In this document: positions 27,381-37,559 of the stretch, in pieces
How the letters are laid out: every line of letters begins with the position of its first letter
How positions within the stretch are numbered: the stretch's first letter is position 1
From: Persicaria tinctoria
Lineage: Eukaryota > Streptophyta > Magnoliopsida > Caryophyllales > Polygonaceae
Length of the DNA stretch: 64,000 nt
Reading direction: 5' to 3'
Assembly (NCBI GenBank): GCA_037127255.1
Contig: JBANSL010000004.1
Span: 31,395,967-31,459,966, forward strand
Made by a program: the position numbers and the translations under genes
Notes under the pieces: model-generated
Told to the model about the DNA's origin: nothing
Database searches by the model: none
Seen by the model: only the letters and a program-made list of their open reading frames with translations

Positions 27381-27950
27381 TATTGGCTGCTTCACAAAGG
27401 CAGAGGCGCCTCTTCTTCCTCCTCCTCGGATCCCGCCACTTCTTCATTCCTCCTGGTCTCCTTCCTCCTCCTTCCTTCCTCCTGGTCTCGTATCCCCGCC
27501 GCTTCCTCTCGCTTCTTGTGCTGCCGCCTCCTCCTCGGATTTGCGAACTCCGGCGCCTCCTCCTCTCCCTTTGTCTTCAGATCTCGATTCGCCGACCTCT
27601 CTTCATCCCCGGCCTTCCATGGCTAACTTTTTCCCTCTTCAAGTCTGAACCTCCACCCTATGGATCCCGCTCCTCCCATGGCTAAATTTCAGATCTCTTC
27701 GTCCTCCTTCCCTCTCGATTCCAACCTATTGGCTCATCACCTCTTCCTCGGTAAAGTCCCTTTCAACCCTACCTCTCAATTTCTCTCTCTCCAGTCTCTA
27801 GTCTACTTCGCTCGCCTCTCGCCCACTGCCCAATCACCCACCGACGAGTCGACGACCCCCACTGCCGACGCCCACCTGAGACCTGAGCCAGGGTTGGTCA
27901 CTCACCACGAGTAATCACCTCTTCCTCGGTAAAGTCCCTTTCAGCCTGAT
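27381..27950 (+). other. CT-rich gene-leader-like block, possible captured first exon
   Basis: CT- and GC-rich sequence, unlike its neighbours, resembles a plant 5' leader and first exon. An ATG at 27660 opens an 84-residue frame with no recognised domain. A CTCG|GTAAAG splice-donor-like site lies at about 27750. A 30-bp segment spanning it (27736-27765) is repeated exactly at 27914-27943. It lies next to a CACTA-type end, and such elements often carry host gene fragments, but no gene can be named. Confidence 0.3.
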
Positions 27951-27959
27951 ACCATGTAA

Positions 27960-28340
27960 GATTATCAATAACGAGTTTGTAACAACGTTAGCAACGACCA
28001 TAGCAACGGATCAGCAACGAACTCGTTCAGGCTCATCATCTGTTTGTAGATACGAACTCAGCAACGAATGTAGCCACGACTTTAATTTCGACGTTGTTTT
28101 CAAACTGGGTTCGTAGCCACAGCCACGGCATATGTCTTCTACTATTAGCCACGGACGTAGCCACGACCATAAAATTTTCGTTGCTAAAATCCATCGCTGA
28201 AGGTCCGTTGCTATTAGCTGCGAGGCATATAGCAAGGGATGGTCTGCTCGTGGTTGATTCCGTAGCTAAACCGGTTAGCAACGGACATTCGTGGCTAAAT
28301 CGACTATTTTCCGTAGCTATTTCCTGTGTTTTTAGTAGTG
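27960..28340. mobile_element. CACTA-type element end with subterminal repeats
   Basis: The sequence ends ...TTTTTAGTAGTG at 28340, the complement of CACTACTAAAAA, a typical CACTA terminus. The preceding 370 bp hold about 15 short motifs of the type GCAACGG, GCCACGA and GCTACGG in both orientations, as in CACTA subterminal regions. The opposite terminus was not found, so this is a fragment or a highly diverged element. Confidence 0.5.
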
Positions 28341-28488
28341 AATTTTCCTAATATGACTAAGTTCTTATGGGTATTTATATACACACATTAAAGACTAATT
28401 CTCATTAGTTTGCTCATCAAATTATCATCTTCTTTGCTCAGTTTCTTCTCCAGTTTCAAAACATGTTTGATGGCTTCTAGCCCATTCG

Positions 28489-29800
28489 TTGGGTAGTCAT
28501 TATCTACTTAATAAATTTATGGATGACAATGACAATATTGATGATAAATATGAAGAAATGTTACTTGTTCACGACGAAGAGAAAATCTGCGCTGATCGGA
28601 GTTCAAGAAGAGCTCATCGTGGTTCTATTATTGGTAACCGTGTGGTTCATCCTGATCTACGCGAGGGTCATGAACGACTTTTCTGTGACTACTTTGATGA
28701 TCCTCCGAAATATGGAAGTACTTTCTTTCAAAGGAGATTTAGAATGAAACAATCTCTTTTCATGCGCATTCATGATGTTGTCGTTGCGCATGATACATAT
28801 TTCGTTCAAAAGAGGAATGTCGATGGACGTCTTAGCTTGTCATCGCTTCAGAACAACTGCTTTTCGACAACTAGCATACGGTGTTACAACCGATTATGTT
28901 GATGAGTATGCGCAAATTGGGGAAATCACTGCCATTGAAAGTTTAAAAAAGTATATCCTAGCAATTGTTGAAGTTTTTGGTGATAAGTACTTACGGGCAC
29001 CAAATAGCAATGGCATTAAGAGATTTCTAGCAATAGGGGAAACACACGTGGCTTCCTTGGGATGCTTGGAAGCATTGATTGTATGCATTGGACATGGAAT
29101 AATTTCCCCACCAATTGGCATGGTATGTTTACTGGCTCTATTTTTTAACCTATTATTGTTTTAGAAGTTGTAGTTTCATATGATTTGTGGATATGGCATA
29201 CTTTCTTTAGATTACTTGGGTCTCTTAATGACATTAATGTGTTAGAGCGATCTTATGTATTTAGTGGATTGGATGAAGGTCGTGTCCCTCCTATTAGCTA
29301 TAAGGTGAACGGGTGACCATATAAGTTGGGATATTATCTTGCCGATGGTATTTATCCATCATGGCCAACATTAGTGAAGACTATTTCAGCTCCACAAGGA
29401 AATAAGCATAAACATTTTGCTAAAGAGCAAGAATAGGTAAGGAAAGATGTTGAACTTGCATTTGGAGTGCTGCAAGCACGTTTTGCTATTGTTCGAAACC
29501 CGACACGACTTTGGGATAAGAATAATCTTAAAAATATTATGATGACATGCATAATTATGCATAATATGATTGTCGAATATGAGCATGATGAAAATGAGCA
29601 TATTCGTAGACTTATGGAGATGACTGATATTGAAAAAGAATACAATCATGTTGATGAAATTCCGCATATTTCATTTTCGGTCGATCATACACCGACAATA
29701 ATGGAGTTCATTGCAAATCGGCATCGAGTTAGAGATCGGCAAATGCATACTCAACTCTAAGAAGATCTTATTGAGCACTTGTGGAAAAAACATGGCGCAA
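28489..29800 (+). pseudogene. PIF/Harbinger transposase (HARBI1/ALP1-like nuclease), decayed
   Basis: Translation in shifting + frames gives the plant Harbinger-type DDE nuclease. The N-terminal part has HERLFCDYF and RRFRM...FMRIHDVV (28660-28790). It is followed by LAYGVTTDYVDEY, ESLKKYILAIVEVFGDKYLRAP and GMLGSIDCMHWTWNNFP. Then come [41 protein letters not shown] and CIIMHNMIVE. The likely catalytic Asp (SIDCMHW), second Asp (NDINVL) and Glu (VELAFGVL) remain. The frame is broken by shifts near 28860 and 29040 and by stops at 29146 (TAA), 29314 (TGA), 29434 (TAG) and 29758 (TAA). The element probably also included the - strand ORF1 remnant at 30977-31078 and 60123-60218. Inactive. Confidence 0.88.
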
Positions 29801-30360
29801 ATTACTCTGTTTATTTCATATATGAACCAATAATATTATGTTGTTTCCATGTTCATGTAATGACTACAAATTTATGAATAATAAATATCTATTACATTTT
29901 CCGATAAAGATTAACAATTTTATTTTGTCCTCGGTGTCTAGTTTATTGAAGCTTGTGAAGATGATTAATGCCCTTCATTTTACTCTATATTTTGAAAATC
30001 TATCATAATATAATTAAAGGGTAGATTTTGCAAGCTTGCTTGGATCTTTACACGTTTTTAGAACATTAGATATAGCCTTCGGTGTAGCAGCTCATTGCCA
30101 TCTTTGCTTGGATCTTTGCACATTTTTACTGTCTGCTTTGAACACTCTACAACAGCTCCAAGAGCACCATTTCATCTTTGCTTGGATCTTTTGGATTATA
30201 CGTAGCTGAAGCTTGATCCTACTGTATGGTTTCTTATTGATTGCAGCTTCAGGAGCACCATTTCAGCTGAGTACCCTATGCTGAAATCAGCACACTCGAA
30301 ATACAGCCACTGTTATAACAAAGTTCATAGCTAACCACCATGACATTGGATCATATTTTT
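29801..30360. other. Non-coding spacer of the Harbinger-like region
   Basis: AT-rich sequence without a supported gene. A TTGCTTGGATCTTT phrase occurs three times (near 30035, 30105 and 30180), and a CACCATTTCA block occurs twice. These are minor local duplications. Confidence 0.5.
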
Positions 30361-30735
30361 CACCATAAAAGTGCTAGAAAAAGAGTTGAAAAAACATCCA
30401 CTTTTATGACAAAGGTCATAACTGAACACCATGGCATTGTGTCTTATTTTTTTCACCATAAAAGAGCTAGAAAAATAATTGTTGTCATGACTGGAAAGAA
30501 CCATAACATTGAAGCTTATTTTCCACCATAAAAGATCTAGAAAGAAGCTTGAAAAACACATATTGTCATGACAAAGTTCAAAGAAATAAAGCCATGATGG
30601 TGGTAGTTATTTTCACCAAAAAAAAGCTACAAAAAGAGTTGTTCAAACTCCTTTATTGCCATGATAGAGTTGAAAGGAAAAAGCCATGACATTGGTAGTT
30701 GTTTTCACCATAAACGAGCTAGCAAAGAGCTAGAC
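30361..30735. repeat. Degenerate tandem repeat, about 90-bp unit, 5 copies
   Basis: Units starting CACCATAAAAG(T/A)GCTAGAAA occur at 30361, 30454, 30524, 30614 and 30706 (spacings 93, 70, 90 and 92). Each includes a variant of a GTCATGAC or CCATGACATTG block. The short frames seen on either strand follow the repeat and are not genes. Confidence 0.75.
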
Positions 30736-30976
30736 ATTAATAACAATTGTAGGAAAAAAATTGAATTAAGATTACTACATAATCAAGTGTTTAAACATTA
30801 AAAATCAATTGCAGGGGTTCAAAAACATAATCAAGTGTAATCATAAAAAACATAAAAGGAATTCAAGGGTAAAAACCATAAGATGTACCAACAATCGACA
30901 CCATAACATGTAGCCAAATTAAAAACCATTAGATGTACCTAAAGTCGAAACTATTCATGCAGAAAATCAAATGCAA
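30736..30976. other. Spacer, nothing recognised
   Basis: AT-rich sequence with two imperfect CATAATCAAGTGT repeats (about 30778 and 30826). No gene or element end is seen. Confidence 0.4.
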
Positions 30977-31078
30977 TCATGTGGAATGTTGATTTCCATT
31001 CTGGCTGGCCCTTTTTGCTAAAATCTCTCTTTGGAGGCTGAGTATATATTCTGCTTGAAGAGGTTGCATCAAACTAGT
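30977..31078 (-). pseudogene. Probable Harbinger ORF1, C-terminal end (left of element D)
   Basis: On the - strand, 31078 to 30977 encodes LMQPLQAEYILSLQREIL followed by AKRASQ and a TGA stop. If element D is removed and one CTAGT is counted, this frame continues without a shift from the - strand frame at 60218-60123, which ends in SMDTS. The combined end resembles the C-terminal helical region of plant PIF/Harbinger ORF1 (Myb-like) and NAM-associated proteins. Together with the convergent transposase at 28489 this supports a two-gene Harbinger element. The assignment is an inference from character and context. Confidence 0.55.
31074..31078. repeat. Target-site duplication of element D, left copy (CTAGT)
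   Basis: CTAGT precedes the TGATCGG start of D and is repeated at 60123-60127 right after its end. Confidence 0.93.
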
Positions 31079-32536
31079 TGATCGGTCTAAAACCAACACC
31101 CCGCAAGTGTACGGTGTCAATTGTAGTAATCGAGTGTCGAATCTCAGGGACCGTGTGAATACCAATTGCAGAACCTCAACTAGTTTACTAAGCCAAATAA
31201 GAGAAGTGATTTTTGACGGAATGAGCAAATAAGAAGAAGAAAAATAACAAATTGCTAGTTTTTGAATATATGATGGAAAACATTCCAGAGTCAAGGTTCA
31301 CTACAACAATGCATCCTCGATAGACTATATAATCTTCATGCCAGAACAAATTGAAAAGAGATATTTGAAGGTAAACTATCTAAATCCATTATCTCTCAGC
31401 CTACGCATCTCGCAATAACTGTGTCCATTTCATTCAATTACCACTCAACTTGCGCTTGTTGTAGATTAATCAATCAAATTGGACTCATTAAGCACTTAGA
31501 CCCTAGCGAGCAAATCGATCAAACAATCGCATGCGCGATCCGCATAATCAATTCAAACCTAGGTTGTCTACGATAGTTTAATATCCTCAAGAGAATTAAA
31601 TAGATTGATCATAAACAATTCTCAAGTTCAATCCATGTATTCCAACAACTTTGTCTATGTATCCAATCTCAATCCGCGGCTTGCGCGTGTTGAATATCAA
31701 AAAGATTCCAATCAATCATAGAATTAATCGGATTAAGCACTCATTGATCAAATCAAACAAATAATAGAATTCATTCCGGCAATCATTACGCACATGTCTA
31801 TCTCAGCATCGGTGGGATCACCCCAACCCCAGAACAAGGAAATTAGCCAGACATTGATTCAGACACAATCAAAGAATTCATCATGGAAGAATATAAAACT
31901 AGATTAAAGGAACTTATCTTGAATCCAGCAAAACAAACCTTCAAGAAGAAATCTCTGAAAAGCCTAAGTTCTCAATGTCTACAACTAGCGTCTGTGGAAT
32001 GAAAATTGGACGACTCTTCTCTAACCCTAATTCTCTATCTATATTCTTCCAAGAAAAATCTGAACATAATCCTAAAATAATAATAAATATAATAAAAAAT
32101 TCGTTCAACAAAATATAAAACCGAACAAATAATTCCGACGAACTAGCGTTGAGAACAAGTATCGACTCGATACTTCATAGTATCGAGTTGATATGTGGCT
32201 ACTGTAAAGCCATACTTCACTCGAAAGGCTCAGGTACCGGGTCGATAGTTGCAAGTATCGACTCGATACTTCGTGGTTTCCTTCTTTGCTCGTTGTTTCA
32301 ACTCGGTACTTCTAGGTTTCGAGTCCGAGTTCGCTTTGCTTCTTTGATTCTGAACTTGAAAGCTCTCTTTACTTGACTCATGTCTCTCGAATGCTCTCTA
32401 TGGACATACTCCGACTTCAAGGATCATCCTCGAACATGACTCAGTCCTTGCTCCTTTTCCTTGGCTCGTTAAATATTCCAAAATATGCATCGAAACACGT
32501 GAAATTTCACACACACCATGTGTAGACCTCTATACT
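31079..32536 (-). mobile_element. Element D left LTR, first part (1,458 bp)
   Basis: It aligns with the right LTR from 58561 at a few percent divergence or less, and stops exactly where A3 begins; the LTR resumes at 55593. The block at about 32158-32330 contains AGTATCGACTCGATACT palindromes and relatives. Confidence 0.93.
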
Positions 32537-33231
32537 TGTAAAGGCTCGGATTTTTAAATCCTAATTTTCAAAAAAAAAAAGAAATTAAAAAAGAATTTAA
32601 ATCGGATTTAATTCGGATATTTCAAGGAAAACTCGTCCTTAATTTACCAAATCGAAATCGAAATTCTTAACGCGAATTCCGACCCAATTTTTGACTTTAA
32701 CAATTGAATCCGTCTATCTCCTTGGGATTCGAAAATTCTTTCCATCTCATATCACTCATTCTTAACCAAATCTCTAGAATTGATCCCATGTTTGACCAAT
32801 TTTCCTATCCAACTCATCTTCTCCTCCCTTGGGTTAAATCTTATCCTCTCATTTCATTCCTTCCCCCCTTTTATAGAAAACAAACAACACAACACACTAC
32901 CCTCCTTTGAATAGGCAGAAGGGTATCTGAAAAGCACACCTTCCCTCTTCAAAATCAGGTTCCTTGACTAGATCCCCTCCCACGTGACCCAGCGGAACCA
33001 AACAGCTCCTTACGTCTCCTCTTCGGAAGTCTGCCGAGAGCAACACCTTCCCCCATTTCAGCCACAACACCACCACTGCACCGCCTCACCTTGCTGCTCT
33101 TCGCTCCCTTCATTTCATATCCGATTCCGAGCGTCACCAGAGCACCACCAGCGCCGCCGAGGAACTCTTTCCCCCTGTTCGTTCGGTAAAACATTTCGAT
33201 CTTCCCCTTCGCTTCGAAATCCTATGAAATT
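32537..33231 (+). mobile_element. A3 5' LTR, first part
   Basis: Nearly identical to 46595-47289 of the 3' LTR. It breaks at CCTATGAAATT, where B is inserted, and continues at 38971. The CT-rich stretch 32980-33220 again looks like a gene leader, but frames differ between the two LTRs. Confidence 0.92.
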
Positions 33232-34643
33232 TGACAAGAGGAAAACCTGTTGTTGTTCTTGCCAAAGAATACTCAAACTCACAACTAGTATAGTGTGTAA
33301 GCAAGAGGTCGATCCACTGGGAAATCTATCAATTCAAGTGCAAATCCAATCGCTAATAGAGAATATGGGGGGTTTTTGGTGTGAAAAAGGTCCGCCTTTT
33401 ATCAAAGCGGAAGCAAGCAAATAAAGTAAATTGATTTGTAGAATGCAGTGGAGAGAAATAGGTTCACCTACAATTTATCAGTTCGATTGATGAATTCGAT
33501 CCTTGTTTCAACCTCTAGTTCTTGTATTTTCCTATCAATGTCCTTGTCCAGATCTTAGGTAAATTACTAGTCCTACGAGTCCTAGCAACCCTTACCTCTA
33601 AATAACCCTAATACGGTTAATATTCAACCTAGAGATAGCATTAAGATTCTGAATTAACCAAGGTACACATAATATCAAGCTGCGAGTCGATATTCAACAT
33701 GTATTCAACTTCCTACACATCTAATTAGTCTTACGAGTCCTAAAGGGATATGATTGCCACTTGGGTTAAGGTTCGCTACGAGGAATCTGCAAAACCCTAG
33801 CAATTGAATGAATCTACTCTAACTAGTTGATCAGACCAGAGAGAATAAAATACATTCAAGCAATTAAGCACAAAGAAGTCAAAACATTGCAATAGGAATA
33901 AGAACTAGATTAAGAAACTCACAATTCAACAATCAAAGATCCAAACTGTAGGCGAAACCTTGAGAGTTTAGTTGCTCATACTCAACGGTGCTCTCAACAA
34001 TGGAATAAAGTGCATAAGGTTCATGAAAGAATAACTAGAAAAGCCTTAAATAGTCTTTAGAAAGTCGGCCAAATAACTTAATAAAAACCCTAAGTAAAGT
34101 CAAGTCGTGAATCGGCGTTTCTGTGAAGGCCGTGGGGCAGCCACCACAGGCCGCGGGGCGGCCAGGCGATCAGCGTAATCGTTCGACAGAGCTTCGAGCC
34201 GCGGGGCGGCTTTTACTGTTCACGGTAATTTTTCCGTTTAGAATTTGGTCTCGATGTCTACATGAAAGTTGTAGATCTCGGAAAGAGCTTTTCAACGCAT
34301 GGTCATAATTGTCAATCGGACTACCGAGGCCTCCAGAAAGTGCGAAACAAGTTCAGCATGTCTGTCGACAACTTCTGTTGACTTGTTCTTCACTTAGGCT
34401 CTCTAACTTCGATTCCGCTCCCGGGCTCTTCACTTTTCCTCCTCCTCTTCACTCTTCCTTCATCCATGAGCCTCCTCATTCCTAGTCGGATCCACATATA
34501 CATGAAATAATCCATAAAAGCGTGTAGATTCCGATTTCACCAACAACAGAAGTATAAATGCAAATCTAGCTTTAACTATGCATTATGCACATCTAAATCA
34601 TGCTAAATGTATCCTAATATGCCTACCTAAATGCATGCTATCA
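33232..34643 (-). mobile_element. Element B left LTR (3' LTR of the element)
   Basis: 1,412 bp, very similar to 37560-38970. It contains the GCCGCGGGGCGGCC motif cluster at 34127-34212. The frame at 34123-34308 is a by-product of that cluster. Confidence 0.93.
34127..34212. repeat. GC-rich palindromic motif cluster in B LTR
   Basis: Three copies of a GCCGCGGGGCGGCC-type motif, with GCCGC/GCGGC able to pair, stand out against AT-rich surroundings. The right LTR has the same cluster at about 38455-38540, and the internal region has four more at 36188-36285. Confidence 0.8.
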
Positions 34644-34682
34644 AATTCCCCCACACTTAAGCCTTTGCTTGTCCTCAAGCAA
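34644..34682 (-). promoter_or_regulatory. Element B polypurine tract with terminal hairpin
   Basis: On the - strand the hairpin (arms 34682-34676 and 34671-34665, 7 bp, TTGCTTG-TCCT-CAAGCAA as read on +) is followed by CTTAAGTGTGGGGG and then the 3' LTR. This is the expected plus-strand primer position. Confidence 0.8.
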
Positions 34683-36045
34683 TTAAAACCTAAATCAAAT
34701 CAACTCCCCACAGACAAGCAATTCATGTAATAACTTTGGTAAAACATTTAAAAGCTAAAAATAGGGAAATGAAGATTGACAATTAACGTCATAACATGTA
34801 TAGGTGCAATCCAAGGAATAAAGCAAGCATATTCATTCAACCTTACGAGGAAAATGTATTTTCACTCTCGCTCATGTGTTTAGGGTTAAACATTCACGCT
34901 CAAACTCAATCCTTGAAAACTTAGCTACAACAAAATTGCGTCAGTGGTCTAAATCTCCACCGCTAGTGACTTCACATGCAACCAAAATCATGAGGTCTTT
35001 GTATGGGTTGTAATGGGGTCATGGTAGGAACATAGGGTATGGAAATTATTTAGGTTATGTGGTGCTAAACATCCGGGAAAAAGGGTTAGTAAACAACCAG
35101 AAAAACACCAACACCAAAAACATTTCGTATACCATTCCAATAACATGTACTCCTTCACAATATAAATTCGCACACAATTTTCCAATATCCACACAAACTC
35201 ATTCATTTCTTTTTTTTTCGCTCTTGATAATGATTTTTTTTTCTTTTCTTCTTTTTATTTTCTTGACTTTTACCCCTAAGTGAATTTTATCCTCCTTAGG
35301 TCCCAAGTAATAAGCACATATAAACCATTTCTATGAAGTACAAATGAATCACCCAACATAACTTTTCAACTAAAAGCAACTCCATCTATACATCAAGATA
35401 TTCACCAACTCTTCTCCTAATTCCCGGATGGGTTAGGCTAATAATTGGCTAGGAAGATTTTGTGGAGCTAACAAAATAGGCTTATAAGGCTCAAATTGGC
35501 TTCAAGCAAAGGATAATGTGTACGGGTGGGTAGAGTATAATATGGCTAAAAGAAAATCATGCCTCAATCACTTTAAGGTTCCATGCAAAAATCATGTAAA
35601 TGCAGCATCAATAAAGATATCTAAACGCAATTTAAAGAGGAAGTAGTCAAGGAGAGTATTCACACACAAAAAAAACTAGAGGACATATATGTGTAGTCCT
35701 AATAAGGCCAAAATAACTCACAGGGTCAAATTGTTAGAACTTCAATACCACTTAAACTCCAAAGACTATACATGCTCAATTTTCTTATCAATCTTGTTCC
35801 CAAAAAGTCTATAAAAACAATTCAAACACTTCAAGCAAGTCATGGGGCACATGATAAGATAAATATAGAGGACAAGTAGCATAGATGGAAAAATAAGACC
35901 TAAAGTTTATAAGATGCATGATATTTTTGGATTTTTTTTAGCAAATGCAATATATGAGTAAAAATGCAATATATGAATAAAAATAAATATGAAAACATAA
36001 ATAAACATGATGTGGAAAATCTATCTATATGTAACGCAATCCCTC
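34683..36045 (-). other. Conserved non-coding segment of element B between the two purine boxes
   Basis: About 1.36 kb without a supported gene. It shares landmarks with C and D, notably GTGGTGCTAAACATCCGGGAAAAA near 35060 (in C near 50242, in D near 56113). The T-rich frame at 35059-35283 is low-complexity. This occupies the place where autonomous Athila elements may carry an env-like gene; nothing of that is seen here. Confidence 0.6.
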
Positions 36046-36079
36046 CCCCACACTTAAATCTTTCATTGTCCTCAATGAA
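36046..36079 (-). other. Element B central hairpin and purine box
   Basis: As read on +, CTCCCCCACACTTAA is followed by hairpin TTCATTG-TCCT-CAATGAA (36062-36079). It repeats the layout of the terminal module with a different stem that still pairs perfectly over 7 bp. Confidence 0.72.
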
Positions 36080-36179
36080 TATAAATTAAAAACAACAAAA
36101 GATCAAAATATGAAGGAAAGAGAGAAAACTGACATGCTAATTGCAGTGTTGGTAGGTCTGGGAATGGAGGAAGGGAAAC

Positions 36180-36290
36180 CTGTCAGTCCCGTCAGAGGAG
36201 GCCGCGGGGCGGCTGGAGACACGACCTAGCCGCGGGGCGGCCCGTACAAGCCGCGGGGCGGCCCGTACAAGCCGCGGGGCGGCCTTTCCT
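36180..36290. repeat. GC-rich palindromic motif cluster, internal copy in B
   Basis: Four GCCGCGGGGCGGC units, the last three within a tandem block of about 22 bp, just downstream (- strand) of the gag-like frame. The same motif is in both B LTRs. Confidence 0.85.
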
Positions 36291-36406
36291 CTGTGTCCTT
36301 TTCTCCTTGTCTTTTCAGCCTGCGATGTTAGCACCCCACGAAAACAAACAACAACCCAAAACAAAAAAAATAACTTAATGCAATTAATAGAATCTAAATC
36401 TAATGA

Positions 36407-36432
36407 CCTTGGGTTGCCTCCCAAGCAGCGCC
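36407..36432 (-). other. Conserved CTTGGG stem-loop after the gag-like frame (B)
   Basis: CTTGGG-TTGCCT-CCCAAG (6-bp stem) followed by CAGCGCC. Element D has the same stem with a changed loop at 57339-57356. It lies about 50 bases beyond the gag-like stop codon on the - strand. Confidence 0.6.
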
Positions 36433-36482
36433 TTTGGTTAAGGTCGTTGGCTCGACAGTTTATTCATCCACTCATTCAAGAT

Positions 36483-37421
36483 TCAAGTGGACATCGTCAG
36501 CGCCCTCAAAAGCAAATCAAACTCTCGTGCCCAACCGATATTCGAATGCACACTAAAGATGAAACAATTGGTAATTAAAAATATAGCAATGAGAACCATT
36601 ACCAACTTAACTTTCATTCGAGCTTGATTCTCCCTCGAGGGTATGTAGGACCACCAACACAGTTCTGTTAGTGGTTTGTTGAAGTAGTGGCTCCATGGAT
36701 CGACATAATCACCAAAATCTCCCAATTTGCAAAAAGTACCAGTTTCTAGTTCGGGAACCACAGAAATTAGTTCCAGACTTGGCTCCTTGATAGGCAAGTT
36801 GGGGATGATTTCTATGAATGAAGGGGGCATCGAAACATCCTCAATCTCTAGGGACGTCCCCTGAGATTTCGTGTCGATAACCACTAGATGCTCTTCTTCA
36901 TTATCAGAGAATTCATCGTTGCTTGCATCTTGGATTTCATCAAGTTGAGGAATATGACATTGTTGAACTATCAACTCCTTCAATGTCTTAAAGAGTCGGA
37001 TAATTGCTTTCCCATTTTGATTCATAGCTTCCCCAGTTTGATTCATAGCTTCCCCAGTTTGATTCACTATCTCATGTAATTGCCCTATCTGCTCCATCAA
37101 GACAATGGTTGACTCTTCCATGGATGGGTCGGAGTACTCCATTGGTTGAAACGTCGAAGTGTAGGATTCTTCCTCCACCGATTGGTCACCCATGTAGCAG
37201 AGAAGATCCCATAATCCCGACACTCCTAAACCAGCAAAGCTTCCATTGTTTATGGACCTGGCAAGTTCTCGGGTCTGAGGAGCCATGCCCTCAAAAACGC
37301 AAACATCCACATCTCGCAAACTATCTCGGAAACCCCGTGAATAACGGATGTTAAATAAATTTTGCACTCTTGTGAGGTAGTTGTGAAAATATTCTCCCTG
37401 AAACTTCCATAACTTCAACAT
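36483..37421 (-). CDS. Gag-like protein of element B (Athila/Tat-type, partial)
   Basis: A 312-residue open frame starts with ATG about 115 bp after the PBS. Residues about 10-85 (YFHNYLTRVQNLF, VFEGMAPQTRELARS, NNGSF, LWDLLCYMGD) match the spacing of the C-terminal half of plant Ty3/gypsy gag (Retrotrans_gag: W..RF..LL, FY.GL.P.TR, GGSF, A..LL..MA). The first half is missing. Residues about 105-145 contain repeats of GEAMNQT, probably coiled coil, as in the Athila linker. No zinc knuckle is present. Near residue 270 a hydrophobic stretch (VKLVMVLIAIFLITNCFIF) could span a membrane. The protein would be a truncated particle component. It is the only long intact frame in B. Confidence 0.65.
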   Translation of the reverse strand: MLKLWKFQGEYFHNYLTRVQNLFNIRYSRGFRDSLRDVDVCVFEGMAPQTRELARSINNGSFAGLGVSGLWDLLCYMGDQSVEEESYTSTFQPMEYSDPSMEESTIVLMEQIGQLHEIVNQTGEAMNQTGEAMNQNGKAIIRLFKTLKELIVQQCHIPQLDEIQDASNDEFSDNEEEHLVVIDTKSQGTSLEIEDVSMPPSFIEIIPNLPIKEPSLELISVVPELETGTFCKLGDFGDYVDPWSHYFNKPLTELCWWSYIPSRENQARMKVKLVMVLIAIFLITNCFIFSVHSNIGWAREFDLLLRALTMST

Positions 37422-37537
37422 CTAGAAATATTAGTAACAAGGTGTCGTGAACCGTAAGATAGGTCCACGACGGGGTTAGATGTAAATATATACAAAAGTT
37501 AGCAATTAAAATTAAACACAATAAATTGATAAGAATT

Positions 37538-37555
37538 TCCCCGGCAATGGCGCCA
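37538..37555 (-). promoter_or_regulatory. Primer-binding site of element B (tRNA-Asp type)
   Basis: On the - strand TGGCGCCATTGCCGGGGA starts 5 bases after the LTR. It matches the 3' end complement of plant tRNA-Asp except for one base, as in Athila-lineage elements. Confidence 0.85.
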
Positions 37556-37559
37556 AATT

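Noticed and set aside
27945..27965. GATACCATGTAAG as a - strand primer-binding site (TGGTATC) of a copia element
   Set aside because: Only 7-8 bases fit, and no LTR pair or coding sequence of such an element is present.
32704..33424. Frames at 32704-33424 and 46760-47250 that look like a small gene family
   Set aside because: They are the two LTRs of A3; one frame even runs into element B.
36137..36424. 95-residue frame with RAAPRLV repeats
   Set aside because: It is a translation of the GCCGCGGGGCGGCC tandem cluster, not a conserved protein.
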